The position numbers and the translations under genes were made by a program. A stretch of DNA of 64,000 nucleotides from an uncultured Eubacteriales bacterium. GTDB lineage: Bacteria; Bacillota; Clostridia; UBA1381; UMGS1253. Shown in pieces: positions 7,691-16,341 of the stretch (its first letter is position 1; each line of letters begins with the position of its first letter). Below the pieces are notes generated by a model. The model saw nothing but the letters and a program-made list of their open reading frames with translations, was not told the DNA's origin and did no database searches. Where the stretch lies: assembly GCA_902492065.1 (NCBI GenBank), contig CABUKE010000004.1, forward strand, positions 62,001 to 126,000. Direction: 5' to 3'.

Positions 7691-10150
7691 ATGAGAAAAG
7701 CAGTTTTGTCCTGTTTACTTTCGTATATCGGCGGAATCCTGGCGTTTGAACTGCTGCCGGCCTCCGCGTCATTGTTTGCGGCAATTTTTGTTTTACTTGC
7801 CGTCTTATTTCGTTATACTCTTTTCTGGAGAAATGCGAGAAAATTGCCGATTTTTGTCGTATGTTTCTTTCTGATTGGACTCTTTTATACTGGGATTTCC
7901 ATTTCCCTGCGGACGGATGCGTTTCTGCCGCATATCGGAGAAACGGTGACTGTAACGGGCCGCATTGTGGCGGTGTCCGATACGGAAGATGAATATTATG
8001 ACCGGTATGAGCTTAAAACGGAGCGCATGGAAATTGGAAAAGATGAGAATAAAACTGAAATCGCAGCCCGGGAAACGGTAGAACTTTCTCTTGCAAAATA
8101 TGATTTAGAGACCGCGCCGGAACCATATGCTTATGGCGATGTGATTATTGTTGTTCTTGAACTGGAAGAGCCTTCCGTTCCGCTCAACGACGGTGACGCA
8201 GATTACACATTATACAAAAAGGCGCGCGGGATTTTCTTTAATGGGGTCGGAAGCTATGGGGACAGTACTCTTACTGGACACGAAATCAGTTATTTCAGTC
8301 TTACTGATCTTGCCAACCTTTGCCAGCAATATTTTATAGATGTAATCAACACGTATTTTTCCGGTGACGAGGCCGGGCTTTTGCGCGGCATGTTGCTGAG
8401 CGACAAAACCGGATTTTCGGACGAATTTTACCAGAAACTGACCGACACGGGAATGGTTCACATTACGGTTGCGTCCGGGCTGCATGTCAACTGTGTCCTG
8501 GCAGTGCTTTTGTGGATTTTGTTCGCCTGCCGGGTACGGAAACGGTATGCCTATCCGGCGGCAATTGTTGTGTTATGGGCGTTTGCTTTCCTGCAAGGAA
8601 TGACGCCGTCCATTGTCCGCGCCGTGGTTATGACAAGTATCTTTTTGGTGGGCGAACTACTCAGCCGCGACTATGACAGGAAAAATACACTCTACCTTAC
8701 AGCATTTGTCATGCTGCTTTACGACCCGTTTACCATTTTCAGCGTTGGGTTCCAGCTTTCCTTCGGCGCAGTGCTTGGAATCATTTTGTTTGCTGCGCCG
8801 ATTGATAACGCTTTGGTACGGGTGGTCCGTTTTCGGAAACTGTCCTCACTCATCAGCGTTTCGATTGCGGCACAGCTTTTGATTCTTCCGGTATTGGCGT
8901 TTTATTTCAATAAGATCTCGGTTTATTCGGTTCTTGCAAACCTTCTGATCGTGCCGGTGCTCACGGTTACGCTTGGGTTGGGGTTTCTGCTCTTTGCTGT
9001 CAGCGGGTTCGGGCCGGCCGTTGGAAGTGTCGTTGCGTTTGTATTAGGACTGTTTGTCAAATATATACTCGGTGTAATCCATGTCGTCAGCATACTGCCG
9101 TTTTCTACGGTGGATATCTTTACCATGAATATCTGGAAGATGCTGGTTTATTATCTTTTGCTTGCCGCGCTCTATTTTGTTTTGATGAAGAAGGGGCGGC
9201 GGACGGTTTTCACCACATTGGGATTGAGTACGACACTTGTCGTTTGCCTGCTTGTCACCGGGGCGTATACCGGGTCGCTTTTGCGGGTAACATTTCTCAA
9301 TGTCGGGCAGGGCGACGCCGCATTGATTCAGATTCCGGGCGGGAAAACGGTTGTCATCGACGGCGGCGGGAGCTCACCCGTGAGCAAGACCGACCTGGGC
9401 GAAACCTTGTTTGTTCCATACCTGAAGCGCAACGGCGTCAACACGATCGATTATGCAATTTTATCCCACTACAACAAAGACCACGCGCAGGGGATTGCCG
9501 CCGCGGTACGTACGATGGAAGTGAAGAATCTCATCTTACCCTATCGGAAAAACGGTGAGGATATGGAGTATAAGGAAGAGATAGAACGTACGGCGCGGGA
9601 AAAGGGAGTCAACATTTTGTACTTCAAGGAGGGTGACCGGCTCGACATTGGGGACACGCACTTTGTAGCATTTGCGCCGACACAGCGGAATGCGGAAAAC
9701 AGAGCCTTCAGCGAAAACAACAAGTCGCTGGTACTGAAGCTGACGTATGGGGAGACGAGTTTTCTTTTCACCGGCGACATTGAGCTGGAAGCGGAGAGCA
9801 AAGTGGCGAATTACGGCGACGCAATCCGCGCGGACGTACTGAAGGTTGCACATCATGGCTCAAAAACTTCGAGCACTGCAAAATTTATCAAGACATGTGC
9901 GCCAAAGTATGCTATAATAAGTGAGGGGAAGGACAATGTCTACGGGTTTCCAGCCCGCGAAACAATCAACACGCTGGTCAAAAACGAGGTTGACATTTAT
10001 CAGACGAGCGAGTGCGGGGACATCCGCTTTTATGTGGATGCGGAGGAAATCAAGTGGATTGACACGTTTTATGAGCGGCCTTCCTACGAAGAAACTTTTT
10101 TGAAAAGCGGGGCAAGCATATGGCTAAAAAATCCACAGCCGGCGGACTGA
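7691..10150 (+). CDS. comEC: ComEC/Rec2 DNA-uptake channel protein
   Basis: ComEC forms the inner-membrane channel for single-stranded DNA uptake in natural transformation. This 819-residue protein shows the family's order: an N-terminal membrane pair with an OB-like domain (VTVTGRIVAVSDTEDEYYDRYEL), a central multi-helix Competence domain (LLRGMLLSDKTGF to about residue 520) and a C-terminal metallo-beta-lactamase-like domain (FLNVGQGDAALIQIPGGKTVVIDGGG, LSHYNKDHAQGI, FTGDIE, VAHHGSKTSS). The metal motif reads HxNxDH, near the HxDxDH of other ComEC proteins. The ATG at 7691 is the first good start after the terminator, but its ribosome site (AGGA) is weak. Its 3' end overlaps holA by 31 bases. 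Confidence 0.92.
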   Translation: MRKAVLSCLLSYIGGILAFELLPASASLFAAIFVLLAVLFRYTLFWRNARKLPIFVVCFFLIGLFYTGISISLRTDAFLPHIGETVTVTGRIVAVSDTEDEYYDRYELKTERMEIGKDENKTEIAARETVELSLAKYDLETAPEPYAYGDVIIVVLELEEPSVPLNDGDADYTLYKKARGIFFNGVGSYGDSTLTGHEISYFSLTDLANLCQQYFIDVINTYFSGDEAGLLRGMLLSDKTGFSDEFYQKLTDTGMVHITVASGLHVNCVLAVLLWILFACRVRKRYAYPAAIVVLWAFAFLQGMTPSIVRAVVMTSIFLVGELLSRDYDRKNTLYLTAFVMLLYDPFTIFSVGFQLSFGAVLGIILFAAPIDNALVRVVRFRKLSSLISVSIAAQLLILPVLAFYFNKISVYSVLANLLIVPVLTVTLGLGFLLFAVSGFGPAVGSVVAFVLGLFVKYILGVIHVVSILPFSTVDIFTMNIWKMLVYYLLLAALYFVLMKKGRRTVFTTLGLSTTLVVCLLVTGAYTGSLLRVTFLNVGQGDAALIQIPGGKTVVIDGGGSSPVSKTDLGETLFVPYLKRNGVNTIDYAILSHYNKDHAQGIAAAVRTMEVKNLILPYRKNGEDMEYKEEIERTAREKGVNILYFKEGDRLDIGDTHFVAFAPTQRNAENRAFSENNKSLVLKLTYGETSFLFTGDIELEAESKVANYGDAIRADVLKVAHHGSKTSSTAKFIKTCAPKYAIISEGKDNVYGFPARETINTLVKNEVDIYQTSECGDIRFYVDAEEIKWIDTFYERPSYEETFLKSGASIWLKNPQPAD

Positions 10151-11151
10151 GCGTGCTGAAGGAACAGCTAAAGTCGAAGGCGTTTGGCAATGTATATCTG
10201 TTCTTTGGAGAAGAGGACTTTTTAAAGAGTTATTATTTTGGTATGCTGCGCAGTAATATTGTGGAGCCGGACTTTGAAGATTTCAACTATGTTGTTTACG
10301 AAGGGCCAAAGCAGGATTACAATGAGATTGCAATTGCACTGGATACGCCGCCGATGATGGCGCAGCGCAAGCTGATTTTGATTAAGTACAGTGGCATTTT
10401 TGCAAAGGCGAACGAGGAGGCCAAGACGTTTTGGACGGCGGCTGTCAAGCGGGTGCCGGATTACGCGGTGCTGGCGTTTTATGAAGAAGAAGTGGATAAG
10501 CGCAGCGCGCTGTATAAAGCCGTCGAGAAGGCCGGCTGCGCGGTCGAGTGCGCCTATCTGGAGGGCGTAGAGCTGATCAACTGGGTGGGCCGCGGCTGCC
10601 GCGCGGCGGGCAAGGCTATCACAAAGGCGGATGTTGAGTATCTAATTCACAATTGCGACGGTGGGATGAACAACCTAAAGCGCGAGTTGGAAAAGCTGTT
10701 TGCCTACTGCGGTGAGAGGATTACGAAGAGTGACATTGATAAAATCGTTACGAAAATGCCGCAGAGCCGTGTATTCAACATGATAAACGCCATGCTGCGC
10801 CGCGATGCACGCACGGTATTTGCTGAGCTTGACGCGCTCAAGACACTGAAGGAGTCGGCCTTTATGGTGCTGGCGCTTCTGCTGACGAATTTTGAGCGGA
10901 TTCTGCACACGAAGATTCTGCTCGAGCACAGCGAGCCATATGGCAACATTGCAGCAAAGATTAAGGTTCCGCCTTACTTTGTGCGCGACTACGCCCACGC
11001 GGCGGAGCGCTTTCCAAAGCGGTTTCTGTGTCACGCGGTGCGTGAGATTGCACAGATTGATTACTCCATCAAGCAGGGCAGGATTGAGGAGTGGCTCGGG
11101 GTGGAAAACTTTTTGGCAAAGTGCCTCGCAGAATCGGAAAAAAGTGCTTGA
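10120..11151 (+). CDS. holA: DNA polymerase III subunit delta
   Basis: HolA is the wrench of the clamp-loader complex that opens the beta sliding clamp. The 343-residue length is typical. The opening VYLFFGEEDFLKSYYFGMLR is the family's standard start; NCDGGMNNLKRELEKLFAY is the middle helical segment and IDYSIKQGRIEEWLGVENFL the C-terminal collar domain. It overlaps comEC, giving the common Firmicutes comEC-holA pair. The infC promoter is embedded in its last codons. Confidence 0.95.
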   Translation: MAKKSTAGGLSVLKEQLKSKAFGNVYLFFGEEDFLKSYYFGMLRSNIVEPDFEDFNYVVYEGPKQDYNEIAIALDTPPMMAQRKLILIKYSGIFAKANEEAKTFWTAAVKRVPDYAVLAFYEEEVDKRSALYKAVEKAGCAVECAYLEGVELINWVGRGCRAAGKAITKADVEYLIHNCDGGMNNLKRELEKLFAYCGERITKSDIDKIVTKMPQSRVFNMINAMLRRDARTVFAELDALKTLKESAFMVLALLLTNFERILHTKILLEHSEPYGNIAAKIKVPPYFVRDYAHAAERFPKRFLCHAVREIAQIDYSIKQGRIEEWLGVENFLAKCLAESEKSA

Positions 11152-11176
11152 CAGGCGGCGTGACCTGTGGTATACT
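11148..11176 (+). promoter_or_regulatory. Promoter of the infC-rpmI-rplT operon
   Basis: A perfect TTGACA at 11148-11153 and TATACT at 11171-11176 are separated by 17 bases, with TGTGG before the -10. The -35 overlaps the holA stop codon. Confidence 0.85.
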
Positions 11177-11370
11177 GTTTTAGAAAACAAAGCAGGGAAG
11201 TGCATTTCCCTCACCGTACGGCGCAGGCTGGTCCGGTTGAATATGTCGTGGCCCATACAAATTGAGATATGGGTGATGTATGTATTTTACGGATAAACGG
11301 TTTCGTTTATCCGTTTTTTATGGTTTTGACGGGGCGGAGCCCCACAATATTGAAATGGATGGTGATATTT
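11177..11370 (+). promoter_or_regulatory. Structured infC leader with attenuator (L20-leader type)
   Basis: About 190 bases separate the promoter from infC. The leader can fold AGGGAA/TTCCCT (11194-11211) and CCCATA/TATGGG (near 11252-11275), then a strong terminator hairpin at 11289-11314 followed by a T run. In Firmicutes, L20 binds such a leader and represses its own operon; assigning that mechanism here is inference from position and the terminator. Confidence 0.6.
11289..11319 (+). terminator. Attenuator hairpin in the infC leader
   Basis: ACGGATAAACG at 11289-11299 pairs with CGTTTATCCGT at 11304-11314 over a GTTT loop, followed by TTTTTA. It lies before infC, not after a gene, so it should regulate read-through. 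Confidence 0.8.
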
Positions 11371-11898
11371 ATCAGTAACAAAGAGCAGCAAATCAACGAG
11401 CAAATCCGTGACAGAGAAGTGCGTTTGATTGGCGAGGATGGGAGCCAACTCGGCATTGTCCCGATTGACAAAGCGCAGCAGATGGCGATCGACGCGAATC
11501 TTGACCTGGTGAAGATTGCGCCGCAGGCGAAGCCGCCCGTGTGCAAAATTATGGACTACGGCAAATACAAGTTTGAGGCGGCGAAGCGGGAGAAGGAAAA
11601 CCGCAAGAACCAGAAGGTCATTGAAATCAAAGAGGTTCGTCTGTCGCCCTCTATTGATACGCACGATTTTGAAACAAAAGTGGGGTCTGCGGTTAAGTTT
11701 TTGAAGAGTGGGAGCAAGGTCAAGGTGACAGTGCGCTTCCGCGGCCGGGAGATTCATCACTCTGCGCTTGGCGCTGACTTGCTGAAGCGGTTTGCTGAGG
11801 CTGCATCTGAGTATGGGACCGTGGAGAAGAACGCGAAGTTAGAGGGCCGGAACATGGCGATGTTTATGGTGCCGAAGGCTGCGCCCAAGGCAAACTGA
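11371..11898 (+). CDS. infC: Translation initiation factor IF-3 (ATC start)
   Basis: IF-3 prevents premature 30S-50S joining and proofreads the start codon. The protein, counted from ATC at 11371, has 175 residues, the usual length. Its start (SNKEQQINEQIRDREVRLIGEDGSQLGI), the PPVCKIMDYGKYKFEAAKRE linker region and the C-terminal VKVTVRFRGREIHHSALG are typical. The frame runs further upstream, but that stretch is the terminator hairpin. The in-frame ATG at 11359 sits inside the ribosome site GGTGAT (11361-11366). A rare AUU/AUC start is the known basis of infC autoregulation. Confidence 0.93.
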   Translation: MSNKEQQINEQIRDREVRLIGEDGSQLGIVPIDKAQQMAIDANLDLVKIAPQAKPPVCKIMDYGKYKFEAAKREKENRKNQKVIEIKEVRLSPSIDTHDFETKVGSAVKFLKSGSKVKVTVRFRGREIHHSALGADLLKRFAEAASEYGTVEKNAKLEGRNMAMFMVPKAAPKAN

Positions 11899-11989
11899 CA
11901 CGGTAGAGGAGAAAAGTTTATAACATTGACCCGTTTGGGAAAATGGCTATAATAAATGAGAATGAAGGAATTGGAAGGAGTGTACACAA

Positions 11990-12187
11990 ATGCCGAAAAT
12001 AAAGACGCACAGAGGCGCGGCAAAGCGGTTCTCTTTGACGAAATCGGGCAAGGTAAAGAGGGGCAGCGCATACAGGAGCCATATCCTGACCAAAAAGACG
12101 ACAAAGCGGAAGCGGGGCCTGCGTAAGGCTGCTTATGCAAGCGCGGCGAACGAGGCAACGATCAAGAAATTGATTCCATACAAATAA
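11990..12187 (+). CDS. rpmI: 50S ribosomal protein L35
   Basis: A 65-residue, highly basic protein with the standard start [24 protein letters not shown]. It is the second gene of the classic infC-rpmI-rplT operon and has a GGAAGGAG ribosome site. The gap after infC is 91 bases and holds no terminator. Confidence 0.98.
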   Translation: MPKIKTHRGAAKRFSLTKSGKVKRGSAYRSHILTKKTTKRKRGLRKAAYASAANEATIKKLIPYK

Positions 12188-12217
12188 TATTACGATTTGG
12201 AAAGAAGGGAATAAACG

Positions 12218-12571
12218 ATGGCAAGAGTAAAGGGTGCGTTGACCACCAGAAAAAGACATAAAAAGATATTAAAGCTCGCGAAGGGCTACCGCGGTGCAAA
12301 GAGCAAGCTCTACCGCACAGCGAACGAAGCGGTTATGAAGTCGCTCGTATATGCATACATTGGCAGAAAGCAGAAGAAGCGTAACTTCCGCAGAATGTGG
12401 ATTGCAAGAATCAGCGCGGCGGCGAAGATGAATGGTATGAACTATTCGCGCTTTATGAACGGCCTGAAGAAGGCGAACATCGACATCAACCGGAAGATGC
12501 TTTCCGAGATTGCGATTGCGGACCCGGCGGCGTTTACGGCGCTGGCAGAGCAGGCAAAGGCTGCGCTCTAA
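12218..12571 (+). CDS. rplT: 50S ribosomal protein L20
   Basis: 117 residues with the family's opening [40 protein letters not shown]20 is an early 23S rRNA assembly protein and, in Firmicutes, the repressor of this operon through the leader. A terminator follows within 35 bases. Confidence 0.98.
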   Translation: MARVKGALTTRKRHKKILKLAKGYRGAKSKLYRTANEAVMKSLVYAYIGRKQKKRNFRRMWIARISAAAKMNGMNYSRFMNGLKKANIDINRKMLSEIAIADPAAFTALAEQAKAAL

Positions 12572-12601
12572 GAGGCTAACGCTCTAAGATATATGTGTAT
12601 G

Positions 12602-12634
12602 ACAGGGCTTTCATAGGGGAAGCCCTGTTTTTTA
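12602..12634 (+). terminator. Intrinsic terminator of the infC-rpmI-rplT operon
   Basis: ACAGGGCTT (from 12602) pairs with AAGCCCTGT (to 12628) over a loop of about 9 bases, followed by TTTTTTAT. The next gene's ribosome site begins right after it. Confidence 0.85.
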
Positions 12635-12649
12635 TAAGGAGGAAGCAAG

Positions 12650-12901
12650 ATGGTGTATACGTATCAGCCAAAAGGCGTCTGCTCCATGCAGATCGACATT
12701 GAAGTAGAAGACGGGATTGTAAAGAATGTTGTGTTCCACGGTGGATGTAACGGAAATGGAAAGGGAATTGCGAGCCTTGCACGCGGGAGAAGCGTCGATG
12801 AGGTAATTGCCGCGCTGGAGGGGACGCGGTGCGGAAGTAAATCAACTTCCTGCCCGGACCAGCTTGCAGTTGCGCTTAAGGAAATCCGGAAGGGTGCGTA
12901 G
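12650..12901 (+). CDS. TSCPD domain protein, TIGR03905 type
   Basis: An 83-residue single TSCPD domain. The conserved pattern is visible: YQPKGVCSMQIDIEVEDGIVKNVVFHGGCNGNGKGI, then RCGSKSTSCPDQLAVALKEI, which contains the name-giving TSCPD motif. TSCPD domains occur as the C-terminus of class II ribonucleotide reductases and as free-standing small proteins of unknown role. The cysteines suggest metal or redox activity. The ribosome site AAGGAGG is strong and partly uses the end of the rplT terminator. Confidence 0.88.
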   Translation: MVYTYQPKGVCSMQIDIEVEDGIVKNVVFHGGCNGNGKGIASLARGRSVDEVIAALEGTRCGSKSTSCPDQLAVALKEIRKGA

Positions 12902-12931
12902 GGTGGTATTTTCAAAGGAGAAACAATTCAG

Positions 12932-13576
12932 ATGGAGAAAATGACGGAATTTTTTGAAAAACGCATTCGTGAATATGACAGCCATATGCTCACAGAGGTA
13001 GCAGGCTGCTGCGAGGGGTACCGGAAGATGGCGGAGCTTTTGCGCCCCGGCACGAAAACGCTCCTCGACTTGGGGTGCGGCACAGGGCTGGAGCTGGACG
13101 AGATTTACCGCCGGTTTCCCGATATGCAAGTCGTAGGGGTTGACTTGACGCAGGCTATGCTTGACCGTCTGAAACAGAAACATCCGGACAAGCCGCTTAC
13201 TCTGATTTGCGGTGACTATTTTCAGGTTGAGTTTGGAAAAGAATGCTTCGACGCGGCGGTGTCGTTCCAGACGATGCATCATTTCGCCCATGCTCCGAAG
13301 CGGGCGCTGTACCAGAAAATTTGCACTGCGCTTAAGGCGGACGGCATATATCTCGAGTGCGACTATATGGTTGAAACGCAGGAGGAAGAGGACAACCTGT
13401 TTGCAGAGAGCGACCGACTTTACCGGGAATTTACGGCGGAGCCGGATACATTTTATCATATTGATACGCCATGTACAGTCGAGAATCAGATGCGTCTTTT
13501 GCAGGAGGCGGGTTTTACATCGGTAAAACTGATGTTCCGAATGGAAAATACAACGCTCCTACTGGCAAAAAAATAG
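12932..13576 (+). CDS. Class I SAM-dependent methyltransferase
   Basis: 214 residues with a Rossmann-fold methyltransferase core: motif I LLDLGCGTGLELDE (about residues 45-58), the acidic end of strand 2 (VVGVDLT) and motif IV-like FDAAVSFQTMHHF. The substrate is unknown; the fold resembles UbiE/small-molecule methyltransferases. AAAGGAG precedes the ATG. It lies 30 bases after the TSCPD gene on the same strand, so the two may be co-transcribed. Confidence 0.85.
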   Translation: MEKMTEFFEKRIREYDSHMLTEVAGCCEGYRKMAELLRPGTKTLLDLGCGTGLELDEIYRRFPDMQVVGVDLTQAMLDRLKQKHPDKPLTLICGDYFQVEFGKECFDAAVSFQTMHHFAHAPKRALYQKICTALKADGIYLECDYMVETQEEEDNLFAESDRLYREFTAEPDTFYHIDTPCTVENQMRLLQEAGFTSVKLMFRMENTTLLLAKK

Positions 13577-13592
13577 CCGCCCATTCGCTGCG

Positions 13593-14681
13593 TTACTGCG
13601 CAAACGAATAGGCGGAATCGGAGATTTCCACACGGCTTTTGTCCAACGTCGTGTGGATTTTTTTGTTTTTATCTACAATCAACGCGTCATATCCGCGCTC
13701 CTGCGCCAAAGCCAGCCCCTCGTCAATATCCATCATATAAAGCGAGGTCGAGAGCGCATCCGCCTCCATAGAGCTTGGCCCAATTACGGTGACGCTTTCC
13801 GCCGCACCATTGTACGGATAGCCTGTTGCCGGGTCGAGTATGTGGTGATACAATATGCCATCCTGTGTGAAATTACGTTCATATGCACCTGACGTGACGA
13901 CGTTTATCGCTTCGCCGGGTACGTTTTGCAGCGACACGACAGCAAGGTAGGAGCCGGTCGCGGCAAATGGCGTCTGAATTCCGACACGCCATGGCTTGTT
14001 GATATCTCGGTGAAGCCAGTTGTTTTGCAGTTCGTCAAGCGGAGCGTTGTTTGTCCCAAGCAGGACAATATTGCCGCCGAGATTGGCGAGCGCCTTACTA
14101 CAGCCGTGCTGTACCAGCGTTTTCGCCGTTTCGTCGGCTGCGTATCCCTTTGCGATACCGCCGAGGTCGAGCTGCATCCCATCCTTTAGGAACGTGACTG
14201 TTTTATTCTCCCGGTCAAGAACGACATTTTGATATCCGACGCGGGACAGCGCCTCGGTCAGTTCTGTGTCTGTTGGAACGCGTGGACTGCCGGAAAAGTC
14301 CCACACGTCTGTGACCGGCTTAATTGTAACGTCAAAGCGCCCGCCCGTCAGCTCGCTGTAGGATAGAGCCGTTTCCAGTACCTGAAAGAGCGCGTCGCTG
14401 ACAGGAATTGGTACGTTGGCTCTACCGACGCTGTTGACATATGCCACCTCACTCGTATCGACATATGCACTCATTTGTGTTTCAATCTCCTGGATGGTTT
14501 GGATGCCGGCCTCTGCCGATGCACGGTCCGCGCCATAGGTTGTTACGGTAACATAGGTGTTCAGTGCAAACGCAGATTCTTTTACGGTTACGCCGCTTTG
14601 CACTGCCGATAGGACGAGTATGGCAATGGCAAGCAGGACAACGCCGCCAATTAGATAGGCGGTCAGGTGTTTCAGTTTCAT
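13593..14681 (-). CDS. apbE: FAD:protein FMN transferase
   Basis: ApbE attaches FMN covalently to threonine in subunits of Rnf/Nqr and fumarate-reductase-like proteins, outside the membrane. It has 362 residues. Residues 8-27 form an uncleaved or lipoprotein-like membrane anchor. The family signature motifs are all present: DLGGIAKGYAADE, VTSGAYERNF, HHILDPATGYP and the metal/FAD site MEADALSTSLY. Its own promoter lies at 14703-14731. No flavinylation target is in the window. Confidence 0.94.
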   Translation of the reverse strand: MKLKHLTAYLIGGVVLLAIAILVLSAVQSGVTVKESAFALNTYVTVTTYGADRASAEAGIQTIQEIETQMSAYVDTSEVAYVNSVGRANVPIPVSDALFQVLETALSYSELTGGRFDVTIKPVTDVWDFSGSPRVPTDTELTEALSRVGYQNVVLDRENKTVTFLKDGMQLDLGGIAKGYAADETAKTLVQHGCSKALANLGGNIVLLGTNNAPLDELQNNWLHRDINKPWRVGIQTPFAATGSYLAVVSLQNVPGEAINVVTSGAYERNFTQDGILYHHILDPATGYPYNGAAESVTVIGPSSMEADALSTSLYMMDIDEGLALAQERGYDALIVDKNKKIHTTLDKSRVEISDSAYSFAQ

Positions 14682-14702
14682 GGTTCACGCTCCTTTTGCA
14701 CC

Positions 14703-14731
14703 ATTATACCGCAGGCAGGCAAAAAAGTAAA
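14703..14731 (-). promoter_or_regulatory. Promoter of apbE
   Basis: On the minus strand, TTTACT (14726-14731) and TATAAT (14703-14708) are 17 bases apart. The -35 coincides with the T-rich tail of the upp terminator. Confidence 0.6.
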
Positions 14732-14750
14732 GCGGGGGCAGAGCCCCCGC
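14726..14750 (-). terminator. Terminator of the uraA-GNAT-upp operon
   Basis: GCGGGGGC (14732-14739) and GCCCCCGC (14743-14750) form a strong hairpin. On the minus strand it is followed by TTTACTTTTTT. It lies just downstream of upp. Confidence 0.85.
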
Positions 14751-14766
14751 CAAAAAACAATCCCGC

Positions 14767-15396
14767 TTAAAGTGTGCCAAACAGCCGGTCGCCCGCGTCG
14801 CCCAAACCGGGCACAATATAGCCCTTCTCATTGAGCCGCTCGTCCACAATGCCGCAGAATACTTCTATATCCGGATGCGCCTTTGTCACAACTTCTACGC
14901 CCTCCGGGGAGGCGATAATGCACATCAGCTTGATACGTTGCGCGCCACGTTTTTTGATAAACTCAATTGCCGCCGCGCTGCTCCCGCCTGTGGCAAGCAT
15001 GGGGTCTAACACGAGCACCTGCCGCTGTGCAATGTCGGGTGGCAGCTTGCAGTAGTATTCCACCGGCTGAAGCGTTTCATGGTCGCGGTAAAGTCCGATA
15101 TGGCCCACCTTCGCGGCGGGAATCAGACTCATCAGCGCGTCCACCATGCCGAGCCCGGCGCGCAGAATCGGCACGAGGGCTACCTGCTTGTCGATAAAGC
15201 GGCCCGTCGTCTTTGCAAGCGGCGTTTCAACCTCGCGCTCCGTCAGTTCTAAGTCGCGCGTCGCTTCATACCCCATCAGAAGCGCAATCTCATAGGCCAG
15301 CTCGCGAAAATCTTTGACCGACGTATCCTTGTTGCGCAGCATGGAGATTTTGTGCAGAATCAGCGGATGGTCCATTACATGTACTTGATTCTTCAT
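14767..15396 (-). CDS. upp: Uracil phosphoribosyltransferase
   Basis: Upp converts uracil and PRPP to UMP. The 209-residue length is typical. The PRPP loop [15 protein letters not shown], the start [21 protein letters not shown] and the C-terminal uracil-binding [12 protein letters not shown] are all present. It is the last gene of an operon with a UraA permease, which would feed it imported uracil. The ribosome site GAAGGA is good. Confidence 0.97.
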   Translation of the reverse strand: MKNQVHVMDHPLILHKISMLRNKDTSVKDFRELAYEIALLMGYEATRDLELTEREVETPLAKTTGRFIDKQVALVPILRAGLGMVDALMSLIPAAKVGHIGLYRDHETLQPVEYYCKLPPDIAQRQVLVLDPMLATGGSSAAAIEFIKKRGAQRIKLMCIIASPEGVEVVTKAHPDIEVFCGIVDERLNEKGYIVPGLGDAGDRLFGTL

Positions 15397-15450
15397 TTAG
15401 CGTTCCTTCTTTCTAAAAGTAAATACAATTGCGTTTTTATATGGCTTTGC

Positions 15451-16320
15451 TCACGCATGGGACAGGAGCGGAAACATCAGCGTGCGGCCACCGGTAAATA
15501 GATTTTCTGTTCCGCCCAGCACGAACAGCGTCGTGTCCTCGTCCTGAAACGGTTCGACAGAGCAGCCGTCCGTATCCTTTGGCGTAAATCCAAAGTGTAC
15601 CGCTTCTGTTTCTTTCCGTATAACGGCAGAGAGTACAGTGTCCAAGTTATAGCCGCTGCCGCCAAATATGTCACAGCACAGCAACGTACCGCCGTCATGC
15701 TCTGCGACAATTACAGCGTCATACGACGCTGCATAGTAGATGCTGTCCTTCCAAAAGGCACTATGGAACATGGTAAGCCCGCGCCTGTCTAGTAATTGCA
15801 AAGCGGCAAAGGGGTTTTCCTTTTGGCTGTATCGCGCAAACAGTTCCCGGTCGTCGGCTTTGTCTAGGTCCAATTTGCGCGCTGCTGCACTGGCGCGGTT
15901 CTTGCTGACCGCTTTCTTGTGCTGAAATTCCTGCGCGACAGAAAAGCCGAATTTCGGGTAAAAGTCCAGCACCGTTCCGTTTGCAAACAGGAATATGCTG
16001 TCACACCGCGGCTGCCAGTCGTGCAGAATTTCTGTAATCAGTCTGCGGGACAGGCCACGGTTCCGGTAGCGGCTGTCCGTCATGACGGTGCCAATCTGGA
16101 TATAGCGCCGCGTCTTTCCCTGAAACAGGAAGTCCATACGATTAACCGCTGCGGCGGCGAGTACGGTGTCCCCCTCTGTAAAGGTGTAGGGAATATAGCT
16201 GTTCGACCAGAAGCCGTCCTGATACCATGTTTCAAAGGAAATGTCAAACGTCGCTTTTGCCAGCGCATTAAAGCTGCGCCGCAGAGCGGCATTGTCCCGG
16301 ATTTGTTTTTGCAGTTCCAT
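15451..16320 (-). CDS. GNAT-family N-acetyltransferase
   Basis: A 289-residue acetyltransferase with an N-terminal GNAT domain: strand and acetyl-CoA loop IQIGTVMTDSRYRNRGLSRRLITEIL (about residues 75-100), then SIFLFANGTVLDFYPKFGF. The C-terminal half is a second, GNAT-like or sterol-carrier-like module. The acceptor is unknown. It lies between uraA (21 bases) and upp (54 bases) with no terminator between, so it belongs to the uracil operon by position although no link to pyrimidines is known. Confidence 0.82.
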   Translation of the reverse strand: MELQKQIRDNAALRRSFNALAKATFDISFETWYQDGFWSNSYIPYTFTEGDTVLAAAAVNRMDFLFQGKTRRYIQIGTVMTDSRYRNRGLSRRLITEILHDWQPRCDSIFLFANGTVLDFYPKFGFSVAQEFQHKKAVSKNRASAAARKLDLDKADDRELFARYSQKENPFAALQLLDRRGLTMFHSAFWKDSIYYAASYDAVIVAEHDGGTLLCCDIFGGSGYNLDTVLSAVIRKETEAVHFGFTPKDTDGCSVEPFQDEDTTLFVLGGTENLFTGGRTLMFPLLSHA

Positions 16321-16341
16321 GTGTTCCTCCAGCTATGTAAA

